Source: Bacillus sp. FJAT-49711 (GTDB lineage Bacteria > Bacillota > Bacilli > Bacillales > Bacillaceae_C). From it: a DNA stretch of 64,000 nt. Under the pieces are notes generated by a model. The model was not told the DNA's origin and ran no database searches. It saw only the letters and a list, made by a program, of their open reading frames with translations. Position numbers and translations under genes: made by a program. This document shows positions 37,645-48,848 of the stretch, piece by piece (position 1 is the first letter of the stretch; each line of letters opens with the position of its first letter). The DNA is taken from positions 310,001-374,000 of the forward strand of contig NZ_JAGYPL010000001.1 in assembly GCF_018343715.1 (NCBI RefSeq). Reading direction: 5' to 3'.

Positions 37645-39192
37645 TCAACGAACAAATCGGTTAATGATTGGGATTCTTAATAAATCGTTTTTTGTTAATA
37701 ACTTAAACAAAATAGAGAGTATAATATAGGACACAGTGATAACACCGATGCCTACAAGAAGACGAACTATTTCATGACTCTCAATCAATGTAGTCTTGTA
37801 ACAAAATGTGCCTGCAATACCGGCCAAAACTGTAGCAACTATGAATTTAACATAGTCCAATAAATAAATTGTAAATTGAATTTTTTTCAATACCGTGGCA
37901 AAATGGAGCATTGTTACAAGAACAGTTCCAGCGGCTATTCCAAGAGCAGCGCCATTAATTCCGAATTGTGGCTGGGAAGCAAGGACGAAAATGACTACAA
38001 TTTTCAAGACAGCGCCTATAAGGCTATTGATCATTGCTGCACTTGCCAAATCCAATGCTTGGAGAATAGCCTGCAAAGGACCTTGATAATAATGAAAAAT
38101 GAAGAAAGGCGCCATTAATCTAATAAATTCAAAACCAGTTGGCGTTCCATACATTAATGTCATGAGTGGTTTAGCAAATACATATAAAACGACAACAGCT
38201 AGTCCACCTGTAAGGAGGGCAAATCTTAATGCTTGCTGCAGTCTATGTTCTACCAGTTTGTTATTTCGAAATGTATTTGCTTCGCTGATGGCTGGAACAA
38301 GAGATGTCGAAAGTGAATGAGTGATAAAGGAAGGCAGCATAAGAAGGGGTAATGCATATCCAGTCAATAACCCATATTGCTTTGTTGCAACCCCCGCTGC
38401 GATGCCGGCAATCAACAAACTATGGGAAACGACGATTGGTTCGAAAAACCAAGCAAGAGATCCAATCATTCGGCTTCCTGTAGCAGGTAATGCTACTTCC
38501 ATTAATTCCTTTAAGGTTTTGCCGCTTGCTTTTACTGACTTAAAAAAGTTTTTCCGTACGGGAAATTTTTTCTTAACTTTAAACATCAAAAACAAATAGC
38601 CTAAAGAAGCTAATTCACCTAAGACGGAAGCGACCATTGCTGCAGCAGCAGCATATTCGATTCCAAGTGGTAAAAATCTCTTAGCAAACATGGCGATTAA
38701 AGCAATCCTGACAATTTGCTCTATTACTTGAGAAATTGCAGCCGGTTTCATATTTTGCTTACCTTGAAAGTACCCCCTAATAACAGAGGAGATAGCGACG
38801 ATTGGAATAATCGGAGCTATTGCAACTAATGGATAATACGTTCTTTCATCAGTGAAAAGTGCTTGAGATAAAAACGGGGCTGCTAAAATTAACCCTGGTG
38901 TGAAAATAAGTGATAATGAACCCGTAACAGCCAGTGAAACGGCAAGTATTTTTTTTATTTTCTTTCTATCGCCCCTTGCTTCTGCCTCTGCTACCGCTTT
39001 AGAAATGGCTACAGGTAATCCCATTTGCGTAATCGTAATAACTAGGATAAGTGTTGGAAAAGACATCATAAATAAACCAACGCCTTCAGCGCCAATCATT
39101 CTCGCGATGACAATTCTATTGATGAATCCAAGAAGTCTCGTTATTAATCCCGCTGCCATTAATATGATTGTACCTCTAAGAAACTTAGTCAT
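37645..39192 (-). CDS. spoVB: Stage V sporulation protein B, MOP-family flippase
   Basis: The 515-residue protein has about 14 membrane helices and the polysaccharide/MATE-like signature GLITRLLGFINRIVIARMIGAEGVGL. In B. subtilis SpoVB is needed for spore cortex synthesis and probably flips lipid II. ATG 39192 has a GAGAAGGCAGGG region upstream; a longer TTG form starts at 39219 without a ribosome site. Confidence 0.93.
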   Translation of the reverse strand: MTKFLRGTIILMAAGLITRLLGFINRIVIARMIGAEGVGLFMMSFPTLILVITITQMGLPVAISKAVAEAEARGDRKKIKKILAVSLAVTGSLSLIFTPGLILAAPFLSQALFTDERTYYPLVAIAPIIPIVAISSVIRGYFQGKQNMKPAAISQVIEQIVRIALIAMFAKRFLPLGIEYAAAAAMVASVLGELASLGYLFLMFKVKKKFPVRKNFFKSVKASGKTLKELMEVALPATGSRMIGSLAWFFEPIVVSHSLLIAGIAAGVATKQYGLLTGYALPLLMLPSFITHSLSTSLVPAISEANTFRNNKLVEHRLQQALRFALLTGGLAVVVLYVFAKPLMTLMYGTPTGFEFIRLMAPFFIFHYYQGPLQAILQALDLASAAMINSLIGAVLKIVVIFVLASQPQFGINGAALGIAAGTVLVTMLHFATVLKKIQFTIYLLDYVKFIVATVLAGIAGTFCYKTTLIESHEIVRLLVGIGVITVSYIILSILFKLLTKNDLLRIPIINRFVR

Positions 39193-39313
39193 TTTTGTCC
39201 CTGCCTTCTCAAAACTCAATCAATCGATTACAATGAAGTATATGCAATGAAGTGGACAAAGCATGACAAGTTGTCGATAACGAAGGACAAAATATTTGGA
39301 AGGCGGTTAAATC

Positions 39314-39625
39314 ATGGACACTTCTCATCATCCTTATGATTCATATCTACATGTATTAAAACCTGCACTTACTAGTAAAGCTGAAGAGTTTGCAGTATTA
39401 GGCTATGGGGAAGTAAAAACTGAAGACATATGGATTTTTTTAACGAAAAAAAAATGGAGAAAACATAAGGAAGGTATTCGGATTTACGAATTAGTATCCG
39501 ATGTATTATCGATGAAGGTTGGAGAATTTATGAATTTTGCAACGGTCGAAGCTTTTAAATCTCCAGATTGGTTTTCAGATATAGACAGTGATGAACTTCA
39601 GGAACTTTTGCAAATAAAAGAATAA
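39314..39625 (+). CDS. comN: Post-transcriptional regulator ComN
   Basis: The 103-residue soluble protein (YrzD family) matches in the blocks FAVLGYGEVKTEDIWIFLTKKKW and FSDIDSDELQELL. In B. subtilis ComN promotes accumulation of comE mRNA and binds DivIVA. GGAAGGCGG precedes the ATG. It lies before secDF as in B. subtilis. In an organism with a T4P locus it may also matter for DNA uptake. Confidence 0.85.
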   Translation: MDTSHHPYDSYLHVLKPALTSKAEEFAVLGYGEVKTEDIWIFLTKKKWRKHKEGIRIYELVSDVLSMKVGEFMNFATVEAFKSPDWFSDIDSDELQELLQIKE

Positions 39626-39735
39626 TTATGTGAAATTGACACTGCATTCTTTATTGGATTATACTTGTAATGTTTTTAAAATTGTACTTGCTGCATACGT
39701 TCGATGCTCATCAATGCAAGGGGGAACTATATTTA

Positions 39736-42003
39736 ATGGTTAAACGAAGCAGAATTGTCGCATTTTTTCTTATTATCATTTTAATGGCAAGTTTAATAGG
39801 GACCACATCAAACCCTATTATAAAAAAAGTTAAGCTAGGGCTTGATCTACAAGGTGGTTTTGAAGTCCTATATGATGTTAAAGCGGTAGACAAAAATCAA
39901 AAAATCGATAGGGAAACTCTTGTACATACAACACAAGCGCTTAATAATCGAATCAATGTCATCGGTGTAAGTGAACCTAATATTCAAATCGAAGGTACAA
40001 ATCGCATAAGAGTACAGTTGCCTGGTGTAGAGGATCAAAATCAAGCACGTGAAACCCTCGGAACGACAGCAACTTTATCCTTCCGTGATGTTAATGACAA
40101 TGTCATGCTATCTGGTACGGATCTAAAAGAAGGCGGTGCCAAAGCTACAATTTCTTCAAGAAATAATCAACCGATTGTTTCAGTCGAATTAAAAGATAGA
40201 AAAAAATTCAGAGATGTTACGAAGAAAATAGTTGAAATGGCACCGAATAACCAGCTTGTCATTTGGCTCGACTTTGAGGAAGGAGTCGACTCCTACAAGT
40301 CCGCAGTAGCTAATGGCAATCCAAAAATGCTTTCAAATCCGAATGTCAATGAAGTTTTTAATACAACAGAAGTTACAATCGAGGGGAATTTTACACAAAA
40401 AGAAGCGGAGAATTTGGCCAATCTATTAAATGCTGGAGCTCTGCCTGTTAAGTTAACTGAAGTTTATTCCACCTCTGTGGGAGCACAGTTTGGGGAAGAA
40501 GCACTGAATAAAACAGTTGAAGCTGGAATTTTAGGAATTGCTATTATTTTCCTTTTCATGCTTGTTTATTATCGTTTCCCAGGCGTTATTGCAACAATTA
40601 CACTTTCGATTTACATTTACTTAATCCTGCTTATTTTTGAATTGATGAATGGTGTATTGACTCTGCCAGGTATTGCCGCTTTAATTCTCGGTGTTGGTAT
40701 GGCAGTCGATGCAAATATATTAACATATGAGCGAATAAAGGAAGAAATAAAAGTTGGAAGATCGATAAAGTCTGCTTTTGAGGCAGGGAACAAATCATCG
40801 TTTGTCGCCATTTTGGACGCAAACATTACTACATTGCTTGCCGGAGCTGTTTTATTCTATTTTGGGACTAGCTCTGTTAAAGGATTTGCAACAATGCTCA
40901 TCATCAGTATATTAATGAGCTTTTTAACTGCCGTTTATGGATCGAGACTTTTGCTTGGACTATGGATAAACAGCCGTTTCTTAAAGGATAAGCCCGGCTG
41001 GTTCGGAATAAAACAATCGCAAATCTATGCATTATCAGATAACAAGACGACACACGATTTGCCGACACGCTTTGATAAGTTTGATTTTGTTAAGCATCGG
41101 AAAAAGTTCTATGTCTTTTCTGCTATATTACTTTTAAGTGGCGCCGTCATTCTCGGTATTTTTAGATTGAATTTAGGAATTGACTTTTCCAGCGGTACAC
41201 GTGTCGATATTAACGCAGGTAAGACGTTAACAACAGAAGAAATGAAATCTGAACTTAGCGAAATAGGTTTCCCTACTAATGATATCGTCCTTTCAGGTGC
41301 AAATAGTGAAATAGGTGTTGCGAGGTATAAAGGCGTTTTTAGCAAAACAGATATTGCGAAATTGAAAACTCACTTTGAGGAGAAATACGGTGCGGAACCT
41401 AATGTAAGTACTGTTTCGTCAACGGTTGGAAAGGAACTAATCAAGAATGCGATTAAAGCTCTTTTAGTCGCTGCTTTAGGGATTATCATTTATGTTTCTT
41501 TCAGATTTGAATATGCGATGGGGCTCACTTCCGTTCTTGGGCTCGTACATGACGCATTTTTTATTGTCGCGTTCTTTAGTTTAACGCGGCTTGAAGTAGA
41601 CTTGACTTTCATCGCTGCGATATTAACCATTGTTGGTTATTCGATAAATGACACAATTGTGACATTTGACCGAATTCGCGAAAATATGACGGCTAAAAAA
41701 CGTTTAAAAACAGAACAAGATATTGCGGATGTTGTCAATCAAGGTTTGCGCCAAACATTGACACGCTCCATCAACACTGTACTGACAGTTATTATTACGG
41801 TCGTTGCTTTACTAATATTAGGAAGTGAATCGATCCGGAATTTTTCCGTCGCCTTACTTGTAGGGCTTCTTGCTGGAACGTATTCATCAATCTTCATTTC
41901 CGCACAATTATGGTATGATATGAAAGTAAGAGAACTTAAGAAAAACGGACCGATTAGTACTGTTAAAGAAAAGAAGAAATGGTCTGATGAGCCTCAAGTA
42001 TAA
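39736..42003 (+). CDS. secDF: Fused protein translocase subunit SecDF
   Basis: The 755-residue protein is a SecD-SecF fusion with 12 membrane helices that uses proton-motive force to pull secreted proteins. SecD signatures: LGLDLQGGFEVLYDV, GIAALILGVGMAVDANI. The SecF half starts near FDFVKHRKKFY, with LGIDFSSGTRVDI and TIVGYSINDTIVTFDRIREN. ATG 39736 is preceded by AAGGGGGAA; the earlier frame start at 39670 has no ribosome site. Confidence 0.96.
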   Translation: MVKRSRIVAFFLIIILMASLIGTTSNPIIKKVKLGLDLQGGFEVLYDVKAVDKNQKIDRETLVHTTQALNNRINVIGVSEPNIQIEGTNRIRVQLPGVEDQNQARETLGTTATLSFRDVNDNVMLSGTDLKEGGAKATISSRNNQPIVSVELKDRKKFRDVTKKIVEMAPNNQLVIWLDFEEGVDSYKSAVANGNPKMLSNPNVNEVFNTTEVTIEGNFTQKEAENLANLLNAGALPVKLTEVYSTSVGAQFGEEALNKTVEAGILGIAIIFLFMLVYYRFPGVIATITLSIYIYLILLIFELMNGVLTLPGIAALILGVGMAVDANILTYERIKEEIKVGRSIKSAFEAGNKSSFVAILDANITTLLAGAVLFYFGTSSVKGFATMLIISILMSFLTAVYGSRLLLGLWINSRFLKDKPGWFGIKQSQIYALSDNKTTHDLPTRFDKFDFVKHRKKFYVFSAILLLSGAVILGIFRLNLGIDFSSGTRVDINAGKTLTTEEMKSELSEIGFPTNDIVLSGANSEIGVARYKGVFSKTDIAKLKTHFEEKYGAEPNVSTVSSTVGKELIKNAIKALLVAALGIIIYVSFRFEYAMGLTSVLGLVHDAFFIVAFFSLTRLEVDLTFIAAILTIVGYSINDTIVTFDRIRENMTAKKRLKTEQDIADVVNQGLRQTLTRSINTVLTVIITVVALLILGSESIRNFSVALLVGLLAGTYSSIFISAQLWYDMKVRELKKNGPISTVKEKKKWSDEPQV

Positions 42004-42028
42004 AGAAACGAACTAGATTTGACTAGTT

Positions 42029-42058
42029 AAAACCGCAGAAGATTCTGCGGTTTTTTTT
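42029..42058 (+). terminator. secDF terminator
   Basis: AAAACCGCAGAA / TTCTGCGGTTTT followed by more T. Confidence 0.88.
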
Positions 42059-42201
42059 GACAACAAAGTAGAATACTACTTTTATGCATAAGCAATTTTC
42101 TTAATGTTTATTGTTTATTTAAAAATGCCTTCCTGATAAGGAGGGTTAGTGGTTCTTAATAAGATGGTAGCTCATGCACATAAAGAAAAAAGGAGTAAGC
42201 A

Positions 42202-43104
42202 ATGAATCAGGATGATCGTTTTAGACAAGCAGAATTTGCCGCATGTTTAGGGATTATTGTTAATATCATCTTAACAGTTGTAAAAGGATTCATAGGTTTA
42301 AAAGCAAATAGTAAAGCATTAATCGCAGACGCTGCCCATTCCGCATCAGATATAGCTGGATCGCTAGCTGTTTATATTGGCCTTAGAGCTGCAAAGCGAC
42401 CACCCGATAAAGATCATCCATACGGGCATGGAAAAGCCGAATCTATTGCTGCCATCATTGTGGCTGTCATTCTATTCTTAGCAGGAATACAAATTGGAAA
42501 GTCCTCCATTTCTGCCTTATTTACTACTGTTGCAGTACCCGGGAGTATAGCAATATATGCTGTTATTTTTTCAATCATTGTGAAAGAGGCACTTTTCCAA
42601 TATAAATATCGATTAGGAAAAAAATTAAAAAGTGATGCATTAATTGTAAATGCTTTTGAGCATAGGTCGGATGTCTATTCTTCAATCGCTGCACTCATAG
42701 GAATTGGAGCGTCAATTCTGGGGGGAAAGTTCGATATTCATTGGCTGGAATATGGAGATCCAGTTGCGGGCGTTGTAGTTTCCGTACTTGTATTAAAAAT
42801 GGCATGGAAGCTAGGAGCTGATTCCATTCATAACACACTAGACCATGTTCTCCATGAAGAAGATACAACTGTTTTTAGACATTTAGTAGCATCTGTACCG
42901 GAAGTAAGAGAAATTGGAGAACTTCATGCAAGAGAGCATGGATATTATGTTATTATTGATCTGAAAATATCAGTTGATCCTTACATTACCGTAAAAGAAG
43001 GACATGAAATTGGTAAAAAAGTAAAATTGAAACTAATGGAACATCCAGATGTTCATAATGTTTTTATTCATATTAATCCTGATCATTCGGATGAAAAAAA
43101 ATGA
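42202..43104 (+). CDS. Cation diffusion facilitator (CDF) efflux protein
   Basis: The 300-residue transporter has six membrane helices and a cytoplasmic ferredoxin-like C-domain. Metal-site motifs: DAAHSASDIAGS in helix 2, HPYGHGKAESIAA after helix 3, HRSDVYSS in helix 5. It likely exports Zn, Mn, Fe or Co; the metal cannot be told. Good AAAAAGGAG site. It replaces the small yrv genes found here in B. subtilis. No metal-regulator operator was recognised upstream. Confidence 0.9.
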   Translation: MNQDDRFRQAEFAACLGIIVNIILTVVKGFIGLKANSKALIADAAHSASDIAGSLAVYIGLRAAKRPPDKDHPYGHGKAESIAAIIVAVILFLAGIQIGKSSISALFTTVAVPGSIAIYAVIFSIIVKEALFQYKYRLGKKLKSDALIVNAFEHRSDVYSSIAALIGIGASILGGKFDIHWLEYGDPVAGVVVSVLVLKMAWKLGADSIHNTLDHVLHEEDTTVFRHLVASVPEVREIGELHAREHGYYVIIDLKISVDPYITVKEGHEIGKKVKLKLMEHPDVHNVFIHINPDHSDEKK

Positions 43105-43150
43105 TATAAGTTTTATACTTTATGTTATGTTAGTTTAGAGAGGTGAACCA

Positions 43151-45496
43151 ATGTTATATCCTAAAACGAGGTGGGTTGTTCAAACTGCGAATGATCAAAC
43201 CGTAAAAGAGCTTGCACAGCAATTAAATATTCATTTACTTTTGTCCTCTATGTTAGTCAATCGAGGAATAAACGACGTTAACGAAGCTAGAGAATTTTTA
43301 AATACGGAAATTGGAGAATTTCATAATCCTTTTTTATTTCCTAATATGGATAAAAGTGTCGATAGAATTAAAAAGGCGATTGAAAGAAACGAACCGATAT
43401 TAATTTTTGGTGATTATGATGCCGATGGTGTGACAAGTACTACAGTAATGATGGATATTCTTACAAAAATGAATGCCAATGTTACATATTATATACCTAA
43501 TCGTTTTACAGAAGGATATGGGCCAAATGAAAATGCATTTAGAGAGGCTCATAGTAAAGGTATAAAATTAATTATTACGGTAGATACAGGAATATCAGCC
43601 GTTAATGAAGTAAATCTGGCAAATGAACTTGGTATCGATGTGATTATTACAGATCACCATGAGCCTGGAGAGATTCTTCCTGAAGCATTTGCGATTATTC
43701 ATCCAAAATTGCCCCATACAAATTACCCTTTTTCAGAACTTGCAGGTGTTGGTGTTGCATTTAAACTTGCCCACGCTTTAAATGGAGAAATGCCTGAAGA
43801 ATTACTTGATTTAGTTGCCATTGGTACAATTGCTGATCTCGTACCATTACATGGAGAAAATCGTCTTCTTGTAATTGCCGGTTTGAAGAAATTGACCCAT
43901 ACGAAGCGTCTTGGTCTTCAAGCATTATGTAAAATGTCCGGAACAAAACTATCGGAAATTAATGAAGAGACGGTTGGGTTTGCCATTGGTCCTAGGTTGA
44001 ATGCAGCGGGTCGAATGAATCATGCGGCGCCGGCTGCAGAATTATTAATGACCAATGATGTTAAAGTTGCTGAGCAGCTTGCTGAAGAAATAGATCTTAT
44101 GAATAAAGAACGGCAACAATATGTAACTGAAATAACGAATGAAGCAGTTTCAATGGTCGAAAGTGATTTTCCACCTAATGAAAATAATGTGATTGTTATC
44201 GGAAAAGAGGGGTGGAGTGCAGGTGTAATTGGAATTGTAGCCTCTAGATTAGTAGATCGTTTTTATCGACCTGCTATTGTTTTGAGCTACGATAAAACAA
44301 CAGGACTTGCTAAAGGTTCTGCCCGGAGTATTCAAGGTTTTGACTTATATAAAAATCTATCAGCCGTATCTCATTTACTCCCTCATTTTGGCGGACATCC
44401 AATGGCAGCTGGAATGACATTAAAAATTGAAGATGTTGATCTTTTACGCAAAGAGCTAAACGAGGCTTGTGGAAATCAACTGACAGCTGAGGACTTTATT
44501 CCTGTAACAGAATTGGATGCAGCTCTTGAAATTGATGAAGTAAATGTAGAGGCGATTGGACAACTAGGGTTGTTAGCTCCTTTTGGCATGGGGAATCCAA
44601 AACCTAAAGTTATGATCCAAAGCACATCGGCAGCAGGAGTAAGAAAAATAGGAGCAAATAAAACCCATTTAAAACTGACTTTAGAAAAGTCAGGTCATAC
44701 ACTTGATGGGGTTGGATTTAATATTGGTCATTTAGCTGATGAGATATCATCTGATGCAAAAGTCTCTGTTTTAGGTGAACTTTCCATCAATGAGTGGAAT
44801 AATATGAGAAAACCGCAAATCATTATGAAGGATTTGGCAATTCGCGAATGGCAGCTTTTTGATGTTCGCGGTAATAAGCAAATAGATCTAGATGATTCGA
44901 CGAAGATGTTGATTATTTTTTCAGAGAAGTATTTGAAACAATTTGAGCATAGAAATAATCTTGTTATCGTAAGAAACAAGGAGGATGCAAAAGAAGTCGA
45001 TATAAATGGAAAACATATTGTCCTTTATGATATGCCACAAGACATTGACATGCTAGACAAGCTTATTAGAGGTAAGTCTCCTGAACGTATATATGCGCAT
45101 TTATATCATGATCATACGCAGTTTTTTTCAATAATACCTACAAGAGACCATTTCAAGTGGTATTACGCCTTTCTGTTAAAAAGACAAAGTTTTGATTTGA
45201 ACAAATTTGGAGAAGATCTTGCAAAATATCGAGGTTGGTCGATAGAAACAGTTAAATTTATGTCGGAAGTGTTTTTTGAATTAAATTTTGTTACAATAAA
45301 GGATGGATTCATTTCAATCAATCCAGATAAGCAGAAAAAAGATCTAGCGGATTCAGAGATATATCGGAAAAAACAAGAGCAGATTAGTATGGAAAAATTA
45401 TTGTTATTTTCATCGAATAAGGATTTGAAGTCTTGGTTCGATGAAAGGTTGGCACATACTGTGTCTTATGAGGAGGAAACAAAAGCATGGACTTGA
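43151..45496 (+). CDS. recJ: Single-strand DNA exonuclease RecJ
   Basis: The 781-residue 5'-3' exonuclease has DHH motifs DYDADG (88-93), VDTG, DHH (168-170) and the DHHA1 motif GGHPMAAG, then the OB-type domain and the C-terminal extension found in Bacillus RecJ. It functions in recombination and mismatch repair. AGAGGTGA precedes the ATG. It overlaps apt by 10 nt. Confidence 0.95.
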   Translation: MLYPKTRWVVQTANDQTVKELAQQLNIHLLLSSMLVNRGINDVNEAREFLNTEIGEFHNPFLFPNMDKSVDRIKKAIERNEPILIFGDYDADGVTSTTVMMDILTKMNANVTYYIPNRFTEGYGPNENAFREAHSKGIKLIITVDTGISAVNEVNLANELGIDVIITDHHEPGEILPEAFAIIHPKLPHTNYPFSELAGVGVAFKLAHALNGEMPEELLDLVAIGTIADLVPLHGENRLLVIAGLKKLTHTKRLGLQALCKMSGTKLSEINEETVGFAIGPRLNAAGRMNHAAPAAELLMTNDVKVAEQLAEEIDLMNKERQQYVTEITNEAVSMVESDFPPNENNVIVIGKEGWSAGVIGIVASRLVDRFYRPAIVLSYDKTTGLAKGSARSIQGFDLYKNLSAVSHLLPHFGGHPMAAGMTLKIEDVDLLRKELNEACGNQLTAEDFIPVTELDAALEIDEVNVEAIGQLGLLAPFGMGNPKPKVMIQSTSAAGVRKIGANKTHLKLTLEKSGHTLDGVGFNIGHLADEISSDAKVSVLGELSINEWNNMRKPQIIMKDLAIREWQLFDVRGNKQIDLDDSTKMLIIFSEKYLKQFEHRNNLVIVRNKEDAKEVDINGKHIVLYDMPQDIDMLDKLIRGKSPERIYAHLYHDHTQFFSIIPTRDHFKWYYAFLLKRQSFDLNKFGEDLAKYRGWSIETVKFMSEVFFELNFVTIKDGFISINPDKQKKDLADSEIYRKKQEQISMEKLLLFSSNKDLKSWFDERLAHTVSYEEETKAWT

Positions 45497-45999
45497 AACA
45501 ATTTATTACGATCGTTCCTGATTGGCCTAAGGAAGGGATCATATTTAAGGATATTACAACATTGATGGATCATGGTGAGGCATATCACTATGCAACCGAT
45601 CAAATAGTCGAGTACGCAAAGGAAAAGAAAATCGATATCGTTGTGGGCCCCGAAGCGAGAGGTTTTATCATTGGATGTCCGGTAGCATATGCATTGGGCC
45701 TTGGGTTTGCACCTGTTCGTAAAGAAGGAAAGCTTCCTCGTGAAACAATCAAAGCAGATTACGGGAAGGAATATGGGAAAGATGCACTCACGATACATAA
45801 GGATGCAATTAAACCTGGGCAGAGAGTGCTTATAACAGATGATTTATTGGCAACTGGCGGCACCATTCAAGCTACGATTGAACTTGTTGAAAAACTAGGT
45901 GGTGTAGTTGCAGGAATTGCATTTCTTATTGAGCTATCATATTTAAATGGTAGAGAAAATTTGGATGGCTATGACATCCTTTCATTAATGACATTCTAA
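45487..45999 (+). CDS. apt: Adenine phosphoribosyltransferase
   Basis: The 170-residue salvage enzyme makes AMP from adenine and PRPP. The PRPP loop [11 protein letters not shown] is at 116-126 and VVGPEARGF at 52-60. GAGGAGGAAAC lies within the end of recJ. The recJ-apt-relA order is conserved in Bacillus. Confidence 0.97.
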   Translation: MDLKQFITIVPDWPKEGIIFKDITTLMDHGEAYHYATDQIVEYAKEKKIDIVVGPEARGFIIGCPVAYALGLGFAPVRKEGKLPRETIKADYGKEYGKDALTIHKDAIKPGQRVLITDDLLATGGTIQATIELVEKLGGVVAGIAFLIELSYLNGRENLDGYDILSLMTF

Positions 46000-46007
46000 T
46001 CTTCTTT

Positions 46008-46052
46008 GGCTGTCCCAAAAAATAGTAGAAAGGGACAGCCTTACTATTTTAT
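46008..46052 (+). terminator. apt terminator
   Basis: GGCTGTCCC (46008) pairs with GGGACAGCC (46032), then ttactatttta. Confidence 0.7.
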
Positions 46053-46098
46053 TGATGCTGTCAAATCATCAGTTTTTCTAAATTTTATTGTCAAAACC

Positions 46099-46127
46099 TT
46101 TACAAGTGTGTCTCTTTTCTCGATAAT
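46099..46127 (+). promoter_or_regulatory. Candidate relA promoter
   Basis: TTTACA, 17-nt spacer, GATAAT: five of six matches in each sigma-A box, 40 bp before relA. Confidence 0.55.
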
Positions 46128-46166
46128 AGGTATCATATATTCAATTTTCATAAAAAGGTGATCCTC

Positions 46167-48356
46167 ATGGCTAAAGATGAAAAAATACTAGCGGAAGAAG
46201 TGATAAATCGAACAAGTAAATACTTAAATGCTGAAAATGTTGCATTAGTGCAAAAAGCATATGAGTTTGCTAGCGCTGCACATAAAGATCAATTTCGTAA
46301 ATCAGGGGAGCCTTATATCATCCACCCTATCCAAGTAGCCGGTATACTAGCTGATTTAGAAATGGATCCGGCAACATTGATAGGCGGCTTTCTCCATGAT
46401 GTAGTCGAAGATACATCAGTGACTATTTCCGAAATAAAAACGGAATTTGGCAAGGAAGTAGCGATGCTTGTCGATGGTGTTACAAAACTAGGTAAGATAA
46501 AATATAAATCTCATCAGGAACAACAAGCGGAGAATCATCGAAAAATGTTTATCGCTATGGCACAAGATATTAGGGTCATTTTGATAAAATTAGCGGATAG
46601 ACTTCATAATATGCGCACCCTTAAACATTTACCGCCTGAAAAGCAAAGAAGGATAGCGAATGAAACATTAGAAATCTTCGCTCCATTAGCGCATCGGCTT
46701 GGGATTTCAAAAATCAAATGGGAACTTGAAGATACTGCTCTCCGTTATTTAAATCCACAGCAGTATTATCGGATTGTCAATTTAATGAAAAGAAAAAGGG
46801 AAGAGCGGGAGCAATATCTTGAAGATGTCATGTCCGAAGTGAAGGATCGCTTAAATGAAATGGAAATAAAAGCAGAAGTTTACGGAAGACCGAAGCATAT
46901 TTATTCCATTTATCGAAAAATGGTTCTTCAGCATAAGCAATTTAATGAAATATATGATTTACTTGCGGTTAGGATCATTGTTAATAGTATAAAAGATTGT
47001 TATGCAGTGCTCGGAATTATTCATACTTGCTGGAAGCCAATGCCCGGACGCTTTAAAGATTATATCGCGATGCCGAAACCAAACATGTATCAATCTCTTC
47101 ACACCACTGTCATTGGACCGAAAGGGGACCCTTTGGAGGTTCAAATTAGGACGATGGAAATGCATCGTATTTCCGAATTTGGGGTTGCCGCACATTGGGC
47201 ATATAAAGAAGGAAAGAGCATGACACCTCAAGCATCCTTCGAGAAAAAGCTTTCGTGGTTTAGGGAAATACTAGAGTTCCAAAATGAATCAGAGAATGCT
47301 GAAGAATTTATGGAATCATTAAAAATAGATCTTTTTTCCGACATGGTGTTCGTGTTTACGCCTAAAGGCGATGTGATTGAGCTGCCAGCGGGATCGGTTC
47401 CGATTGATTTTGCCTATCGCATTCACTCAGAAATTGGAAATAAGACTATTGGCGCTAAAATAAACGGAAAAATCGTTACATTAGACTATAAATTAAAAAC
47501 AGGGGATATTATTGAAATCCTCACGTCCAAGCATTCTTACGGACCTAGTCAAGATTGGCTGAAACTAGCACAAACTTCACAAGCTAAAAATAAAATTCGA
47601 CAATTTTTTAAGCGACAGCGTAAAGAGGAGAATATCCTTAAAGGTAGAGAACTCGTTGAAAAAGAAATTAAAGATATGGATTTTGACTTGAAAAAGGTTA
47701 TGTCTGCTGAAAACTTGAAAAAAGTTGCGGACAAATTTAATTTCGGAAATGAAGACGATATGTTTGCAAGTGTCGGATATAATGGCATTTCAGCATTACA
47801 AGTTGCAAATCGTCTTACTGAAAAATTAAGAAAACAACGAGATCAGGAAGAAGCAGAGAAAGAAATTACCGCAGAAGTAAAAACCGATCCAGCTCCGAAA
47901 CGTCATGATGCGGGTGTAACAGTAGAAGGTGCTGATAATTTACTCATTCGTTTATCAAGATGCTGCAATCCTGTGCCTGGGGATGAGATCATCGGATTTG
48001 TTACAAAAGGTCGAGGAGTTTCCGTTCATAGAGCAGATTGTCCAAATATTGATGCAAGTGAAATGGAAAACCGATTAATTTCTGTAGAATGGGAATCGGA
48101 TACGGCAAATCGCAAAGAATATAATGTTGATATTGAAATATCAGGCTTTGATCGCCGTGGTCTCTTAAATGAAGTTCTTCAAACCGTTAGTGGAACAAAA
48201 ACAAATATTACCGCGGTAACTGGAAGATCTGATAGAAATAAAATGGCAACAATCATGATGTCGATTTCCATCCAAAATATCGGTCATCTTCATAAGGTTG
48301 TAGACAAAATTAAGCAAATTCCAGATATATATGCCGTTAGACGTATTATGAATTAA
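46167..48356 (+). CDS. relA: Bifunctional (p)ppGpp synthetase/hydrolase Rel
   Basis: The 729-residue stringent response enzyme has an intact HD hydrolase (GGFLHDVVED, HD at 77-78), a synthetase domain (YQSLHTTVIGPKG), TGS (VFVFTPKGDVIELPAGSVPIDFAY), a zinc-finger segment (RLSRCCNPVPGDEIIGF) and a C-terminal ACT domain. AAAGGTGAT precedes ATG 46167, and the N-terminus matches B. subtilis. Confidence 0.97.
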   Translation: MAKDEKILAEEVINRTSKYLNAENVALVQKAYEFASAAHKDQFRKSGEPYIIHPIQVAGILADLEMDPATLIGGFLHDVVEDTSVTISEIKTEFGKEVAMLVDGVTKLGKIKYKSHQEQQAENHRKMFIAMAQDIRVILIKLADRLHNMRTLKHLPPEKQRRIANETLEIFAPLAHRLGISKIKWELEDTALRYLNPQQYYRIVNLMKRKREEREQYLEDVMSEVKDRLNEMEIKAEVYGRPKHIYSIYRKMVLQHKQFNEIYDLLAVRIIVNSIKDCYAVLGIIHTCWKPMPGRFKDYIAMPKPNMYQSLHTTVIGPKGDPLEVQIRTMEMHRISEFGVAAHWAYKEGKSMTPQASFEKKLSWFREILEFQNESENAEEFMESLKIDLFSDMVFVFTPKGDVIELPAGSVPIDFAYRIHSEIGNKTIGAKINGKIVTLDYKLKTGDIIEILTSKHSYGPSQDWLKLAQTSQAKNKIRQFFKRQRKEENILKGRELVEKEIKDMDFDLKKVMSAENLKKVADKFNFGNEDDMFASVGYNGISALQVANRLTEKLRKQRDQEEAEKEITAEVKTDPAPKRHDAGVTVEGADNLLIRLSRCCNPVPGDEIIGFVTKGRGVSVHRADCPNIDASEMENRLISVEWESDTANRKEYNVDIEISGFDRRGLLNEVLQTVSGTKTNITAVTGRSDRNKMATIMMSISIQNIGHLHKVVDKIKQIPDIYAVRRIMN

Positions 48357-48373
48357 GGGAGTTTTAATGATTA

Positions 48374-48811
48374 ATGAGAGTAGTATTGCAAAGATGCAAA
48401 GAGGCAAGCGTAACAGTAGAAGGAAATATTACAGGTTCTATTGATCGTGGTTTTGTTTTATTAGTCGGTATGACCCATGAGGATTCTGAGCGAGAATGTG
48501 AATGGCTTGCGGATAAGATTGTCAATTTACGAATTTTTGAGGATGAGGCGGGAAAAATGAATCGCTCCTTGCTTGATACGGAAGGGGCAATTTTATCCAT
48601 TTCCCAATTTACTCTATATGGGGATTGCAGCAAAGGGAGAAGGCCAAACTTCATGGATGCCGCAAAACCTGATCATGCTGAAGTGTTATATCATCATTTT
48701 AATCAGTTATTGAAAGAAAAAGGAATCCAAGTAGAAACGGGTATTTTTGGAGCAATGATGGATGTTAAATTGATTAATGATGGGCCAGTTACACTTGTTT
48801 TAGAAAGGTAA
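48374..48811 (+). CDS. dtd: D-aminoacyl-tRNA deacylase
   Basis: The 145-residue homodimeric enzyme removes D-amino acids from tRNA. Signatures: [30 protein letters not shown] (catalytic Ser-Gln) and [10 protein letters not shown] near the C-terminus (Gly-cisPro region). It lies 17 bp after relA as in B. subtilis. Confidence 0.97.
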   Translation: MRVVLQRCKEASVTVEGNITGSIDRGFVLLVGMTHEDSERECEWLADKIVNLRIFEDEAGKMNRSLLDTEGAILSISQFTLYGDCSKGRRPNFMDAAKPDHAEVLYHHFNQLLKEKGIQVETGIFGAMMDVKLINDGPVTLVLER

Positions 48812-48848
48812 ATATATAAGGCAAGTGGGGAAGGTTCCTTTAACATGG

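Noticed and set aside
42059-42201. Metal riboswitch before the cation efflux gene
   Set aside because: Only a short CCTT/AAGG hairpin is visible; no riboswitch core motif recognised.
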